Shown: positions 43,725-53,332 of the stretch, piece after piece | Layout of the letters: each line of letters begins with the position of its first letter | Numbering within the stretch: position 1 is the stretch's first letter | NCBI RefSeq assembly: GCF_001591445.1 | Contig: NZ_BCUX01000011.1 | Location: forward strand, 84,780 to 148,779 | Source of the DNA: Neobacillus drentensis NBRC 102427 | GTDB lineage: Bacteria; Bacillota; Bacilli; Bacillales; Cytobacillaceae | Length of the DNA: 64,000 nucleotides | Direction of reading: 5' to 3' | The notes under the pieces: model-generated | The model's input: the letters and a program-made list of their open reading frames with translations, nothing else | Told to the model about the DNA's origin: nothing | Database searches by the model: none | Translations under genes and position numbers: made by a program

Positions 43725-45359
43725 TTAACTCTTTAATGATGTAACAGTGCTGGAATGTACACAAATTTTCTTTATTAGTCCTTCTACTAGTGCCGGTACC
43801 TCTTCAAAGGCACTCTTTTTGTGAAGACGTTCGGTGCGTTTATGGGCGTCTTTACCAAAAGGCCCAATGTTTAGAACTGGTGCTTGAAGCTCCTTCATTT
43901 CTTGAAAAGGAATACTGTAACTATCTCCCCAAACCGGTGTGTTGTCGATGAAAGACGTCCAACCACTACCAGTATCTTTATAATTCACATAGCTTAAATC
44001 ACTGATACCATTGAAAAAGTGGATTTGTTGAACCGGCAGCTCAAATTTCTCCATCCCTTGTTGCCTAATATAATCCACGCATTCACTAATAAATTCACAG
44101 TCAGAAGAATTCACCGCAGGATAATACGGCGGCGCAAAAAGCAAAATCATCGCCGGTCCAAGCTCTTGACACTCAATCATCAATGCATCAACAATATGGA
44201 AAGATTTTTCACGGTCATCCCAATTTTTATTTGCATGAATATCAAGTTTAACGGACTCTACATACTCGCTCCCGAGTTTTTTTACCGCATACTTCAACAA
44301 TTCTTCATACAGAAGAACACGAACGGTACCAACAGGTTTAACATTCTGTGATGTACAAATTTTTTGATAGGCTTCATTACATTCCCTTGCCGCATCCAAT
44401 GCTATTTCCTCAAAGATATCCATAATTTCCGCTGCATTGCGCTTCATTAAAAACACATTGTACAAGGCTGCCGCACGAAATGGTGTTTGCACCGAATACT
44501 CCATTTTCAAATCCTTTTGCTGTAAGGTTACTGGAAGAGGTGTCTTCTCCCCCATTACCGTTTCTTGAAGTTTGTCATTCCACTCCATCTGCTGTGTCAT
44601 AAACGAAGCAATATAGTTTGCAGTAATTCCGCTAAGTGGTTCCCCTACATGTGTCTCTCGTCCGTAAAAAAGCACAGATGGCATAATTTTTCCGATAGAA
44701 CCGGAGTAAACATAATAATTACGGTCACCCGGCTGTTGAGCGAATACTGGTTCACCATTTAAGAACAGTTTGTAAGTGAGATCATACTCTTCCTTAATTT
44801 CTAGTAGTTTCAGCACAGCCGCCCTCATACCAGCGGAATTAACCTCTTCATCAGGAACGGTTAATAATATGAGATTGATCGGCCATTTTTCATCGGAAGC
44901 CTTTTCTATTAATCCCATATGCATAACGAGTCCCATTTTCATGTCCATCGTACCCCTGCCAAACAAATATTCCCCCGACAGGAGATCCTCCTGTGCATCC
45001 TCTGGCAAACTATCGATTCGATTATAAAGTAACTGAGTCAGTTCCTTCGGTCGAAAGGCATATTCTTCAATATCCCCATATTCTTCGGTAAAAACGGTAT
45101 CAAAATGACTAATAAGAACTACGGTATCCTTGGCCTCAGGATGTTTATATAAAGCAGTTAGAAACTTTCTGCCTAAATCTGCATCGTGAACCCCTAAAAG
45201 AGCAGGATTCTCTTGAAAATATGGTAAATTCTGCAGCTTTGCTTGAACCTTCTTAGGGAATTCAATTTCTCCTGGTGTCAGTGTCCTACTATCCCAGCTG
45301 ACCACCTCACATAATAAACTGCAAAGCCCTTCTTTCGTCGCCCATTGATATTCCGCCAT
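43725..45359 (-). CDS. rocB: RocB-like M20-family hydrolase
   Basis: 544 residues from the ATG at 45359, preceded by GGAGGG; the longer frame to 45425 has no site. It matches RocB of the B. subtilis arginine-degradation operon. M20 metal-site motifs are present: VVLISHFDTVF, FGRGTMDMKMG and VPDEEVNSAGM. M20 enzymes remove acyl or carbamoyl groups from amino acids; the exact reaction of RocB is not known. Here it is the last gene of an operon with two pentein-type amidinohydrolases and an ABC importer, not with rocA or rocC, which suggests it acts on an arginine-derived product. Confidence 0.88.
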   Translation of the reverse strand: MAEYQWATKEGLCSLLCEVVSWDSRTLTPGEIEFPKKVQAKLQNLPYFQENPALLGVHDADLGRKFLTALYKHPEAKDTVVLISHFDTVFTEEYGDIEEYAFRPKELTQLLYNRIDSLPEDAQEDLLSGEYLFGRGTMDMKMGLVMHMGLIEKASDEKWPINLILLTVPDEEVNSAGMRAAVLKLLEIKEEYDLTYKLFLNGEPVFAQQPGDRNYYVYSGSIGKIMPSVLFYGRETHVGEPLSGITANYIASFMTQQMEWNDKLQETVMGEKTPLPVTLQQKDLKMEYSVQTPFRAAALYNVFLMKRNAAEIMDIFEEIALDAARECNEAYQKICTSQNVKPVGTVRVLLYEELLKYAVKKLGSEYVESVKLDIHANKNWDDREKSFHIVDALMIECQELGPAMILLFAPPYYPAVNSSDCEFISECVDYIRQQGMEKFELPVQQIHFFNGISDLSYVNYKDTGSGWTSFIDNTPVWGDSYSIPFQEMKELQAPVLNIGPFGKDAHKRTERLHKKSAFEEVPALVEGLIKKICVHSSTVTSLKS

Positions 45360-45441
45360 TCTCTGCCCTCCAACCTTGTAAATAGCTAATTGCAGCCGGG
45401 ATTTTGATTGAAAAAGTACCAACACTAGAAATCAATCTATT

Positions 45442-46203
45442 CTAAAAACGCAAGGACAAGCAACTTAAGCCTCCATCTAATTTACGGAATTCAGTAGTAT
45501 CGACCTCAAGAGTTTTATAACCAGCATCCTCGATTTTTTGTTTGGTTTGCGGGAAGCCTGCAGGCACAATAACATAATCATTCACACGAATGCAGTTTGC
45601 AGCATACTCCTCCTCTTGTGGAACAACTATTTTTTTATAGGAATTGAAAAGAGGATGGTCAACAAATTCCCCTGCAACAACAATAGTACCTTCACCTAAA
45701 TAGGTTATACCAGTCTTCAAGTGGAAAAACTCTTTAAGTTCCACTATTGTCGCCTTGTAGTTTTCGGACTCTAGGATTTGCTTTAATTGTGTTGCACCTA
45801 CATAATTGGTTCTAGCTGATATTCCAATATAAAAATGATCTTCAATTTGTAAAATATCGCCGCCATCAAGAGTTCCTGGAGCTTCAACACTGTAAATTTC
45901 GTTGTAAAACTTCTTTAAAACAGGTTCCATTTCAATAATTTCACCATTACGAGTCTCTGCACCCGGGTTTGTTACAACGGCAAAGTTAGAAGTAAGAACA
46001 GCTGTATCCTCAACAAATGTTGAATCAGGGAAATCAGGGTTTGAAAGGAGTATTGTAACCTCAACACCGCAGGTTTTAAGAGCTTCAATATATGAAATAT
46101 GCTGCTCAAGTGCCTTTGTCATTGTTGGCGTTCCCAGATTTGAAGTGGTTAATCCGTTTATATAAGATTCCCCAGGTGTTTTGACGATTACATTTTTGAA
46201 CAT
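45442..46203 (-). CDS. Dimethylarginine dimethylaminohydrolase-like enzyme
   Basis: 253 residues, the size of bacterial DDAH. The pentein fold catalytic residues are visible: Asp60, Glu65 and Asp66 (FPDSTFVEDTAVL), LDGGD at 112-116, His161 (HLKTGITYL) and nucleophile Cys248 (LSCLSLRF). DDAH converts asymmetric dimethylarginine or monomethylarginine to citrulline and a methylamine. It lies between the lactate-dehydrogenase-like gene and rocB. Arginine deiminase is excluded by the short length and lack of the inserted helical domain. Confidence 0.85.
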   Translation of the reverse strand: MFKNVIVKTPGESYINGLTTSNLGTPTMTKALEQHISYIEALKTCGVEVTILLSNPDFPDSTFVEDTAVLTSNFAVVTNPGAETRNGEIIEMEPVLKKFYNEIYSVEAPGTLDGGDILQIEDHFYIGISARTNYVGATQLKQILESENYKATIVELKEFFHLKTGITYLGEGTIVVAGEFVDHPLFNSYKKIVVPQEEEYAANCIRVNDYVIVPAGFPQTKQKIEDAGYKTLEVDTTEFRKLDGGLSCLSLRF

Positions 46204-46326
46204 AGATAATTACCCCCAAATTATGAATTAGTTTACTATTAGCAGAAAGGAACATGAAACTTATAAACTCAAATACATTTATTTCCGAACTATTAATGAA
46301 GCCTATCATTTAAATATCAATATTTA

Positions 46327-47286
46327 TCAGGTTGCTTCAGGTTTAAAAATTGGTTCCATCGTACTCTTTAGTACATTTACGGAAGCAGCTAGTTTTTCTT
46401 GCTCATCCTTTATTAAATCGATTTCCACAATCTTGCTAATCCCTTCTCTGTTAATAATTGCCGGCACTCCAACATATACATCATGAAATCCATATTCACC
46501 ATCTAAGTAGGCGGAAACAGGCAGAATGGTATTTTCATTTCTTAAAATGGCTTTTGTAATTCTGGCTAATGCCATTCCAATTCCAAAATAGGTGGCTCCT
46601 TTTCGGTCCCACACATGGTAGGCTGCATCACGAACATCTATTGCAATTTTTTCAATGTCGGCCAGGCTATATTGAGGTTCAGAATTTACAATGTCCATTA
46701 ACGGCTTACCGCAAATGGATACTGAACTATATGCTGCTAGTTGAGAATCACCGTGCTCTCCAATAATATATCCATTGATACTAGAGGGATTGACCTGAAA
46801 ATACTCCCCTAGCTTGAATAGTAATCTAGCAGTATCCAAAGATGTTCCTGTACCTATTACTCTTTCTTTCGGCAGGCCTGAAAATTCCCATGTTGCATAG
46901 GTAATGATATCAACTGGATTTGACACTACGAGAAAAATTCCATCGAACCCGGATGCCATTACTTTTTCAACCACACTTTTCACGATGCTGGTATTTTTTT
47001 CGACAACTGTTAGTCGAGTTTCTTCTTCACTTTGACTTACACTAGCACTTATGCAAACAATATCGGCATCTTTACAATCGCTATAGTCCCCGTTCCAAAC
47101 CTTCGAAGGCGAAGGGGTAAAAAGCTTTCCATGGTTTAAATCCATAGCATCTCCATCTGCCTTATGGCTATTTATATCAATTAATACAATTTCCTCTGCA
47201 ATCCCTTGATTCATTAAAGCATAGGCATACGTAGACCCAACAAAACCAGACCCAACAATAGCTACTCTATTTGTTTGATTAGCCAT
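46327..47286 (-). CDS. L-lactate dehydrogenase-like 2-hydroxyacid dehydrogenase
   Basis: 319 residues. The NAD-binding loop GSGFVGST, the active-site loop ending ETR (Gln85, Arg91) and the catalytic His in IIGEHGDSQ are present, as in L-LDH. Gln85 keeps the lactate-type identity, but the loop (SASVSQSEEETR) differs from the usual AGANQKPGETR, removing the Lys-Pro-Gly part that closes over pyruvate. This suggests a different 2-oxo acid. The gene is inside the transport/amidinohydrolase operon, not in a fermentation setting. AGGAGG precedes the ATG. Confidence 0.85.
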   Translation of the reverse strand: MANQTNRVAIVGSGFVGSTYAYALMNQGIAEEIVLIDINSHKADGDAMDLNHGKLFTPSPSKVWNGDYSDCKDADIVCISASVSQSEEETRLTVVEKNTSIVKSVVEKVMASGFDGIFLVVSNPVDIITYATWEFSGLPKERVIGTGTSLDTARLLFKLGEYFQVNPSSINGYIIGEHGDSQLAAYSSVSICGKPLMDIVNSEPQYSLADIEKIAIDVRDAAYHVWDRKGATYFGIGMALARITKAILRNENTILPVSAYLDGEYGFHDVYVGVPAIINREGISKIVEIDLIKDEQEKLAASVNVLKSTMEPIFKPEAT

Positions 47287-47376
47287 AACTTCCTCCTTCA
47301 GGAGATAAATAATTTCGATTTTGTAAAAGCTACATGGATTGTACTTTATTAAATACTCATAGAATCATTTTCTACA

Positions 47377-48165
47377 TTAATTGTCACTATACTTTTTCTT
47401 AAGGCGTGCTTTACGAACTGCTACTAGCTCTTGCGACAGAAACAACACAATGGTAATAACAATTAGAATAGAGGAAACGGCTGCCATTGTTGGGTCAACC
47501 TGAATCCGTAGATTTTCCCACATAGCAATTGGCAAGGTTTTGGTATTAGGCCCCCCCAAGAAGATGGTAACAACCACTTCATCGAAGGAAATAATAAAGG
47601 CAAATAAAGCTCCCGATAGTACTCCCGGACGAATAAGCGGAAGCGTTACTTTAAAAAATGCTCCGATTGGAGTCGACCCTAATCCCATCGCGGCCCATTC
47701 AAGGTTTCGATCCATCCCTTTTAGACTAGCTGTTACTGTTACAAAAACAATCGGCAAAGCTAAGACCGAATGAGCTAAAATCAAACCTAGAAAACTATTT
47801 GTTAGGTTAAGGGGTGCAAACGAATGATACAGAGCAACTCCAGTAATAATCACTGGTATGATCATCGGTGCTACCATCAACGACATAAAAAGCTTTTTCC
47901 CCCAAAAGTTTAATCGAGTAACGGCTAGTGAAGCCATTACTCCAAGAATGGTGGATAAAATGGCTGTGAAAATGGCGATCGTAAGGCTTCTTAATAAACC
48001 AACTACCCATTCTTGGTTATTAAAAAAATTGATGTACCACTTTAAAGAGTAACCTGGAATAGGATACTCGAAGAAGCTAGCCGATGAAAAGGACATAGGG
48101 ATAACAACTAATATAGGTGAAATTAATGCAACGATAGTGAACCCTACGAAAATTCTAAGCCACAT
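47377..48165 (-). CDS. ABC transporter permease, PotC-like
   Basis: 262 residues with six membrane helices and the EAA loop (EWAAMGLGSTPIGAFFKVTLP). It resembles the spermidine/putrescine-type permease PotC. It pairs with the PotB-like gene one base upstream. It is part of an importer for an unknown, probably cationic, nitrogen compound. Confidence 0.92.
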   Translation of the reverse strand: MWLRIFVGFTIVALISPILVVIPMSFSSASFFEYPIPGYSLKWYINFFNNQEWVVGLLRSLTIAIFTAILSTILGVMASLAVTRLNFWGKKLFMSLMVAPMIIPVIITGVALYHSFAPLNLTNSFLGLILAHSVLALPIVFVTVTASLKGMDRNLEWAAMGLGSTPIGAFFKVTLPLIRPGVLSGALFAFIISFDEVVVTIFLGGPNTKTLPIAMWENLRIQVDPTMAAVSSILIVITIVLFLSQELVAVRKARLKKKYSDN

Positions 48166-48166
48166 C

Positions 48167-49069
48167 TTATTCCAACTCCTTCAACACAGGATTTTTTCCT
48201 GTCAGCAAGAGGGGAATAAATAGCAAAATTAAGGTGGTTACAAATAAAACCAATGCTAAGGCGGAAGCCATATGCCAATTTAACGTCGTATTGATATTAC
48301 TTTCGATTAACATCGAGATCATCGTTGTGTTGGTCCCCCCTAATAGAGCCGGAGTAATAAAATATCCGATTCCCATCACAAAAACCAGCAATGAACCAGA
48401 TAGGAGTCCTGGAATAGACAAAGGGAAAAAGACTTGAATGAAGGCCTTCCATGGACGCGCTCCCATACCCTGGGCAGCCTGAAGCAACCTTTGGTCAATC
48501 CCCGCCATGACGGAATATAGGCTTAATACCATATATGGCAGGAGAATATGAGTCATCGCAATAACTACACCAGTAGTATTGTAAATAAGTTCAAGCGGAT
48601 GATCGATGATTCCCAAATCTAATAAAATAGTATTAATCACACCATTTTTTCGTAATAGAATCGTCCATGAGAATGTCCGTACTAGTAAACTAATCCAAAA
48701 TGGAATTAATACGGCAGAAAAAATAATTTTTTTCCAGAGGTTTGATTTTGTACTTACCAACATATAAGCCAAAGGATAGGCGAAAATTAACGAAAACACA
48801 GTGACAAGGAAGGAGATTTTCAGTGTCAGCCACAATACCTTTAAATAAACATCCGTAGAGAAAATATGGCTTATATACTCAAGTGTAAAACCATCTTCAT
48901 CAAAAAAACTAAGCTTAAAGAAATCTGCCATCGAAAAGAACATTAAAATAAAGATATACCCAAATGGAACAAAGAGAAGGAGCCATTGCAGCCCTGTAAA
49001 TCGTGCTAACCGTTGGGAGAAGGATACCTGCTTGACAGGTATCCATGATTCTGATTTAACTTCGATCAT
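48167..49069 (-). CDS. ABC transporter permease, PotB-like
   Basis: 300 residues with six membrane helices and EAA loop (QAAQGMGARPWKAFIQVFFP). It is the partner permease of the same importer. GGAGGATAAAGAT precedes the ATG. Confidence 0.92.
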   Translation of the reverse strand: MIEVKSESWIPVKQVSFSQRLARFTGLQWLLLFVPFGYIFILMFFSMADFFKLSFFDEDGFTLEYISHIFSTDVYLKVLWLTLKISFLVTVFSLIFAYPLAYMLVSTKSNLWKKIIFSAVLIPFWISLLVRTFSWTILLRKNGVINTILLDLGIIDHPLELIYNTTGVVIAMTHILLPYMVLSLYSVMAGIDQRLLQAAQGMGARPWKAFIQVFFPLSIPGLLSGSLLVFVMGIGYFITPALLGGTNTTMISMLIESNINTTLNWHMASALALVLFVTTLILLFIPLLLTGKNPVLKELE

Positions 49070-49084
49070 ATCTTTATCCTCCTA

Positions 49085-50152
49085 TTATTCTAGAAGCCAT
49101 TGCTGGAATCGCTCATTGACCTTAACGTAGTTATCCACCCACCAAGAGGTATTAATGTAAACTTGATTATCTAATTGAGAGGACGATTGTCCTAACCCTA
49201 AACGATTTTTCACTTCATCAGATAACAGCGCAACGGCATTAGCGTTGGCAGGAGCATTATCATATTTCATAGATAGAGCGGCTTGCTGCTTTGGCTCCAG
49301 TGAGAAAGCGATAAATTTCATAGCCAAGTCCTTATTTGGTGCTCCTTTAGGTACGGCCCAAGAGTTAGACAAGATTAAGCCTTGGTTAAATTCCACCTCT
49401 ACTGGTGCTCCCCCGTCCCTCGCTGATGTAATGCGTCCGCCCCATGCGCTTGAGATCGGAACTTCATTAGTAGCTAGAATTTCTGGCGGCTGTGCACCTG
49501 CAGTCCACCAAACTTTTACTTCATCTTTGATTTTATCTAGCTTCTTGAAAGCACGGTCCACATCTAGAGGATATAACTTTTCCGGCTCTACACCGTCAGC
49601 AAGCAGCGCAGCTTCGAGTGTCCACATTGGATCCTTATATAATCCGCGCGCACCAGGGAATTTTTTCACATCCCACACATCAGTCCAATTTTTCGGATGT
49701 TCGCCTTTCGGAAAAGTATCTGTATTATAAGCAATTACGGTTGAGAAGACATTTTCAGGAACAGCATAATCGTGAACAAGTTCTTTAGGAAGCCCGTCTG
49801 TTTTGATCACATTAAAATCTAACTTCTCTAAAAGCCCTTCTCTTCCGCCTCGAATGGCAAAATCATCACCAACACTGACAACATCCCATTCCACATTTCC
49901 ACTTTCAACCATCGACTTTAATTTACCTACATCTGGAGGTGTGACAACGGTTACTTTCACACCGTACTTTTTCTCAAAAGGTTCAAAGACGGTTTTCTTG
50001 TGGATATCTGTATAAGGGCCTCCCCAATCCACGACTACCAGATCTTTATCCTTTTTGTCTCCTCCGCCACCCGATGCCCCACTACTGCATCCTGCGATAA
50101 TTAATGCTAGAATTGTCATCAAAACGGACATGAATATTTTCGTTTTTGTCAT
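49085..50152 (-). CDS. ABC transporter substrate-binding lipoprotein, PotD-like
   Basis: 355 residues from the ATG at 50152, which has GAGGGG upstream; the longer frame to 50203 is not needed. The lipobox ends at Cys22 (ALIIAGC-SS), followed by a Gly/Lys linker. The mature part follows the polyamine/opine-binding PotD fold (VVVDWGGPYTDIHKKTVFEPF, VWWTAGAQPPEIL, SSAWGGRI). It captures the substrate outside the cell. The operon points to an arginine derivative, by inference. Confidence 0.9.
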   Translation of the reverse strand: MTKTKIFMSVLMTILALIIAGCSSGASGGGGDKKDKDLVVVDWGGPYTDIHKKTVFEPFEKKYGVKVTVVTPPDVGKLKSMVESGNVEWDVVSVGDDFAIRGGREGLLEKLDFNVIKTDGLPKELVHDYAVPENVFSTVIAYNTDTFPKGEHPKNWTDVWDVKKFPGARGLYKDPMWTLEAALLADGVEPEKLYPLDVDRAFKKLDKIKDEVKVWWTAGAQPPEILATNEVPISSAWGGRITSARDGGAPVEVEFNQGLILSNSWAVPKGAPNKDLAMKFIAFSLEPKQQAALSMKYDNAPANANAVALLSDEVKNRLGLGQSSSQLDNQVYINTSWWVDNYVKVNERFQQWLLE

Positions 50153-50174
50153 TAAAATTCCCCTCTCTCTATTT

Positions 50175-51284
50175 TTAATAATAATGAAGTGGTGTTCCAT
50201 CATGAATCAAACTGGCATCCTTAGGATTCCAGCCTAAGAGAATATCTTTTCCTCTACCAGGCAAGTCAGAAATGTGTGCAGGGATTTTTGCAGTAATTTC
50301 TTCTCCAGTTTCCGTCACCGTCTTGATATTGACCGCTTCCCCAACATAGATTATTTCGATAATTTGGGCTCGAATCGTATTTTGGAAATGGGATTGTTCT
50401 CTGGCAACTTGTATGTTTTCTGGACGAAGTGCAATTAGAATCGATTGATCCTTCATTTCTTTAACAGAATCTTTCTTTCTCTCAATATCTGCAATTAATG
50501 AATCGTGAAATTTAACCTTTACATTTTCTTCAGATACATTCACTACACTGCCTTTTATTAGATTGATTTCCCCGATAAATTCTGCCACAAAGCGATTCTT
50601 AGGATGTTTGTAAATATTTTCAGGGGTATCAATCTGCTCAATCCGACCATGATTCATTATGCAAATCTTGTCTGACATCGTTAATGCTTCTTCCTGGTCA
50701 TGTGTAACACTAACTGTGGTAATACCTACTTGCTTCTGAATATGCTTTATTTCCAATTGCATCTGTTTACGTAATTGTTTGTCAAGGGCTCCTAGAGGTT
50801 CATCTAATAGAAGAAGTGGTGGATTGAAGACGATGGCTCTTGCCAAAGCTACCCGTTGTTGTTGACCCCCGCTTAGCTGCTCAGGGTACCTGTATCCATA
50901 TTGCTCAAGATGAACAAGTTTAAGAATGCTTTCTACCTTTTGTTTAATTTCATCCTTCGGGGTTTTACGCAGACGAAGCGGATAGGCAATATTATCAAAG
51001 ACAGTCATGTGAGGGAAAAGAGCATAGTTTTGAAATAGCATACCAATCTGTCTTTCATATGGCTTTTGTTTGGAAATATCTTCATCGTTCAAAATAATGG
51101 ATCCATTACTCAATTGTTCGAACCCGGCAATTAATTTAAGTAAGGATGTTTTCCCGGAACCACTCGGCCCCAATATCGTTAGGAATTCCCCTTGATTAAC
51201 AGTTAAATTAACATCGTCAACTGCTTTGAATTTCTTATAGTACTTTGATGCATTAACAATTGACAAACTGTTACCTAGTACCAT
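50175..51284 (-). CDS. ABC transporter ATP-binding subunit, PotA-like
   Basis: 369 residues. Walker A GPSGSGKTS, Q loop GMLFQNYALFPHM, signature LSGGQQQRVALARA, Walker B LLLLDEPLGALD and H-loop SVTHDQEEA are all present. A C-terminal TOBE domain (about 280-355) is typical of polyamine and spermidine importers. It precedes the binding-protein gene by 22 bases. Confidence 0.94.
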   Translation of the reverse strand: MVLGNSLSIVNASKYYKKFKAVDDVNLTVNQGEFLTILGPSGSGKTSLLKLIAGFEQLSNGSIILNDEDISKQKPYERQIGMLFQNYALFPHMTVFDNIAYPLRLRKTPKDEIKQKVESILKLVHLEQYGYRYPEQLSGGQQQRVALARAIVFNPPLLLLDEPLGALDKQLRKQMQLEIKHIQKQVGITTVSVTHDQEEALTMSDKICIMNHGRIEQIDTPENIYKHPKNRFVAEFIGEINLIKGSVVNVSEENVKVKFHDSLIADIERKKDSVKEMKDQSILIALRPENIQVAREQSHFQNTIRAQIIEIIYVGEAVNIKTVTETGEEITAKIPAHISDLPGRGKDILLGWNPKDASLIHDGTPLHYY

Positions 51285-51375
51285 GCCTTAACCTCCTGTT
51301 CAGATATAGATCATTCTACTTTCTATTAATCCATTAAACTTTTGTCTATTAAGAATAAAGCTGTTTAATGAAAAA

Positions 51376-52260
51376 TTATTTTCTAACCACAGGAGCAGTA
51401 AGGCAGGTAGGTCCGCCGGTTCCTTTAAAAGAGATTTCCGTCCCTTTGTATTCGTAAACAATTGCGCCTGCTTTTTCTAGTTCGCTCTTTGTGTAATCGT
51501 TTCCAAATGGTATCACACAAATCCTTGGTGCAAGTGCTAAAACATTACACCCGAGATTGTTATACTCATCTTTAGGTACCTCTATCAACTGTATATCCCT
51601 CTTCTCTAATAACTGCCTGAAGTAAACGGGCATTAATCGTGAATATACAACCGCTAAATTATGGTCGACCATACTGATTAACGACATAAGGTGCAAGCAT
51701 TCTTCTTCTCCTTGATGATATGGGAGCTGAACAACAATGAATTCATCGACGAAAGGTGCAGTTATTTCTTTTAATTGCTTAATGGCTTCATCGTTGGTCC
51801 TGTACCCACGCCCTACTGCCAAGGTACGGTCATCCAACCAGACAAGATCTCCACCATCGGCAACAGCCTCTCCGGAAAGTTCACCAATAATCGGTATATT
51901 TTTTTCTTGTAAAAACTGCTTGTAAACTTCTGCTTCAGATTGTCTTAGCTTTTTACCGGATTTGAGAATAATTGCTCCATTACTTGTGAACTTAACAGGG
52001 TCATGGGCGTATAAAGAATCAATTCCTGTCCTATCAGATAGAGGTAAAAAGTCAATTCTCCCAACGTGTTTTTTCAAAATCGATAAAAATTCTTCGTATT
52101 CCCTTATTGCCTCCTCATAATCCGGTTCAGAAATATAATTGTATGTTTTCCAATGTTGATGCAGATGTTCTTGGCTTATAAAAGCATCCTGAGGATGTTT
52201 TACAATCACATGTTCCAATGTCTTAACCATAGAACTGCAATAGTCCATTGTTTTTATCAT
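51376..52260 (-). CDS. Second pentein-fold amidinohydrolase (DDAH/arginine-deiminase superfamily)
   Basis: 294 residues from the ATG at 52260, eight bases after AAAGGG; a GTG at 52269 is the alternative. Conserved residues of the guanidine-modifying superfamily are ADGGDLVWL, the catalytic His in ECLHLMSLISM and nucleophile Cys286 (GGPTCLTAPV). It is only distantly related to the DDAH-like protein of the same operon, so the two probably act on different guanidino compounds or consecutive steps. It is the first gene after the promoter at 52317-52345. Confidence 0.82.
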   Translation of the reverse strand: MIKTMDYCSSMVKTLEHVIVKHPQDAFISQEHLHQHWKTYNYISEPDYEEAIREYEEFLSILKKHVGRIDFLPLSDRTGIDSLYAHDPVKFTSNGAIILKSGKKLRQSEAEVYKQFLQEKNIPIIGELSGEAVADGGDLVWLDDRTLAVGRGYRTNDEAIKQLKEITAPFVDEFIVVQLPYHQGEEECLHLMSLISMVDHNLAVVYSRLMPVYFRQLLEKRDIQLIEVPKDEYNNLGCNVLALAPRICVIPFGNDYTKSELEKAGAIVYEYKGTEISFKGTGGPTCLTAPVVRK

Positions 52261-52312
52261 TTCATTCACCCTTTCCGTATAGTGGAATTTAATTCTTGCT
52301 AACGGGACCTAG

Positions 52313-52378
52313 TTCTAATATAATTAGAAATGAGTTTATTGTCAATTATGAATTTTCACTATATTTAGAATTCTAAAT
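52313..52378 (-). promoter_or_regulatory. Operon promoter with two palindromic operator candidates
   Basis: On the minus strand TTGACA (52345-52340), 17 bases and TATATT (52322-52317) form a near-consensus promoter. The palindrome TTCTAATATAATTAGAA (52313-52329) covers the -10. A second, perfect palindrome ATTTAGAATTCTAAAT (52363-52378) lies upstream of the -35 and near the divergent IclR gene. Both share the half-site TTAGAA, as expected for a dimeric IclR regulator. Confidence 0.75.
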
Positions 52379-52495
52379 TGTAAGCGTTATTATTAATTGA
52401 ACATGGGTGATGAAATCTCCTCATGCCATTATGTTCAATCAAGCTCTCCCATGGTCTTATTTGCTTTATATGATAAAAGAAAGGAAGTTTTTATA

Positions 52496-53227
52496 ATGCA
52501 ATCTCTTACTCGCGCGATGCAAATAATAAAGGTCTTAATTAAACATGATCCCAATCGAATGTTTTCTATTACAGAACTTGCCAAAGAATGCGGACTGCCC
52601 ACCAGCTCCATGCATCGTATTCTAACTGCCATGAGCAAACATGAAATGATCAAACAGGATCCACAAAGTAAGTTATATGGTCTAGGCACCGTTTGGCTTG
52701 AATACGGATTAATGGTGTACGACACCCTCGATTACGTTAGCTTATTAAGACCAGAATTGGAGAACTTGATGAAAACTGTCCAAGCAACCGTATATTTGAG
52801 CAAGCCTATAGGCATTGAATCAATTATTATTGAAAGAATTGACTGTATCAATCAAACCATACGTGCTCACGACAAATTAGGACTCAGGACACCTTTATAC
52901 ACAGGAGCCGCCAATTTATCTATGCTTGCCCATATGCCTTTTGAACTTGTCGAAAAGGTAGTTTCTGAAGCCATACCTGATAGTGAAAAAGTTACATTCA
53001 ATCAACATTTAAATAAAATAAAAACGGATGGATATGAATTAATTCAAGAGGAGCAAATAGGTGGGATATCATCCCTAGCAGTGCCTATACTCAATCATTC
53101 CGGAGGAGTCTTTGGCGCTGTTAGTGTTAAATTAAATACCTCTATATTAACTGATGAACAATTGAGAATGACAATTGATGAAGTAGTAAATACAGGGAAC
53201 AACATCTCGTGGAAAATTGGTTATTAA
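52496..53227 (+). CDS. IclR-family regulator of the divergent operon
   Basis: 243 residues from the ATG at 52496, with AAGGAAG upstream; an earlier in-frame ATG at 52397 has no site. N-terminal winged helix (FSITELAKECGLPTSSMHRIL) and IclR effector domain (LRTPLYTGAANLSMLAHMP, GGISSLAVPILNHSGGVFGAVS) are clear. It probably controls both the minus-strand operon and the aminotransferase/oxidase genes downstream. Confidence 0.9.
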   Translation: MQSLTRAMQIIKVLIKHDPNRMFSITELAKECGLPTSSMHRILTAMSKHEMIKQDPQSKLYGLGTVWLEYGLMVYDTLDYVSLLRPELENLMKTVQATVYLSKPIGIESIIIERIDCINQTIRAHDKLGLRTPLYTGAANLSMLAHMPFELVEKVVSEAIPDSEKVTFNQHLNKIKTDGYELIQEEQIGGISSLAVPILNHSGGVFGAVSVKLNTSILTDEQLRMTIDEVVNTGNNISWKIGY

Positions 53228-53332
53228 TTAGGAAAGGTGGTGGTTACTTTATCTGAATATTATTTCATTCTTCTTAAATCTATCAATACGATCCTAGTTT
53301 CAACCAATTAAATAAGGAAAGGACATGATCAA

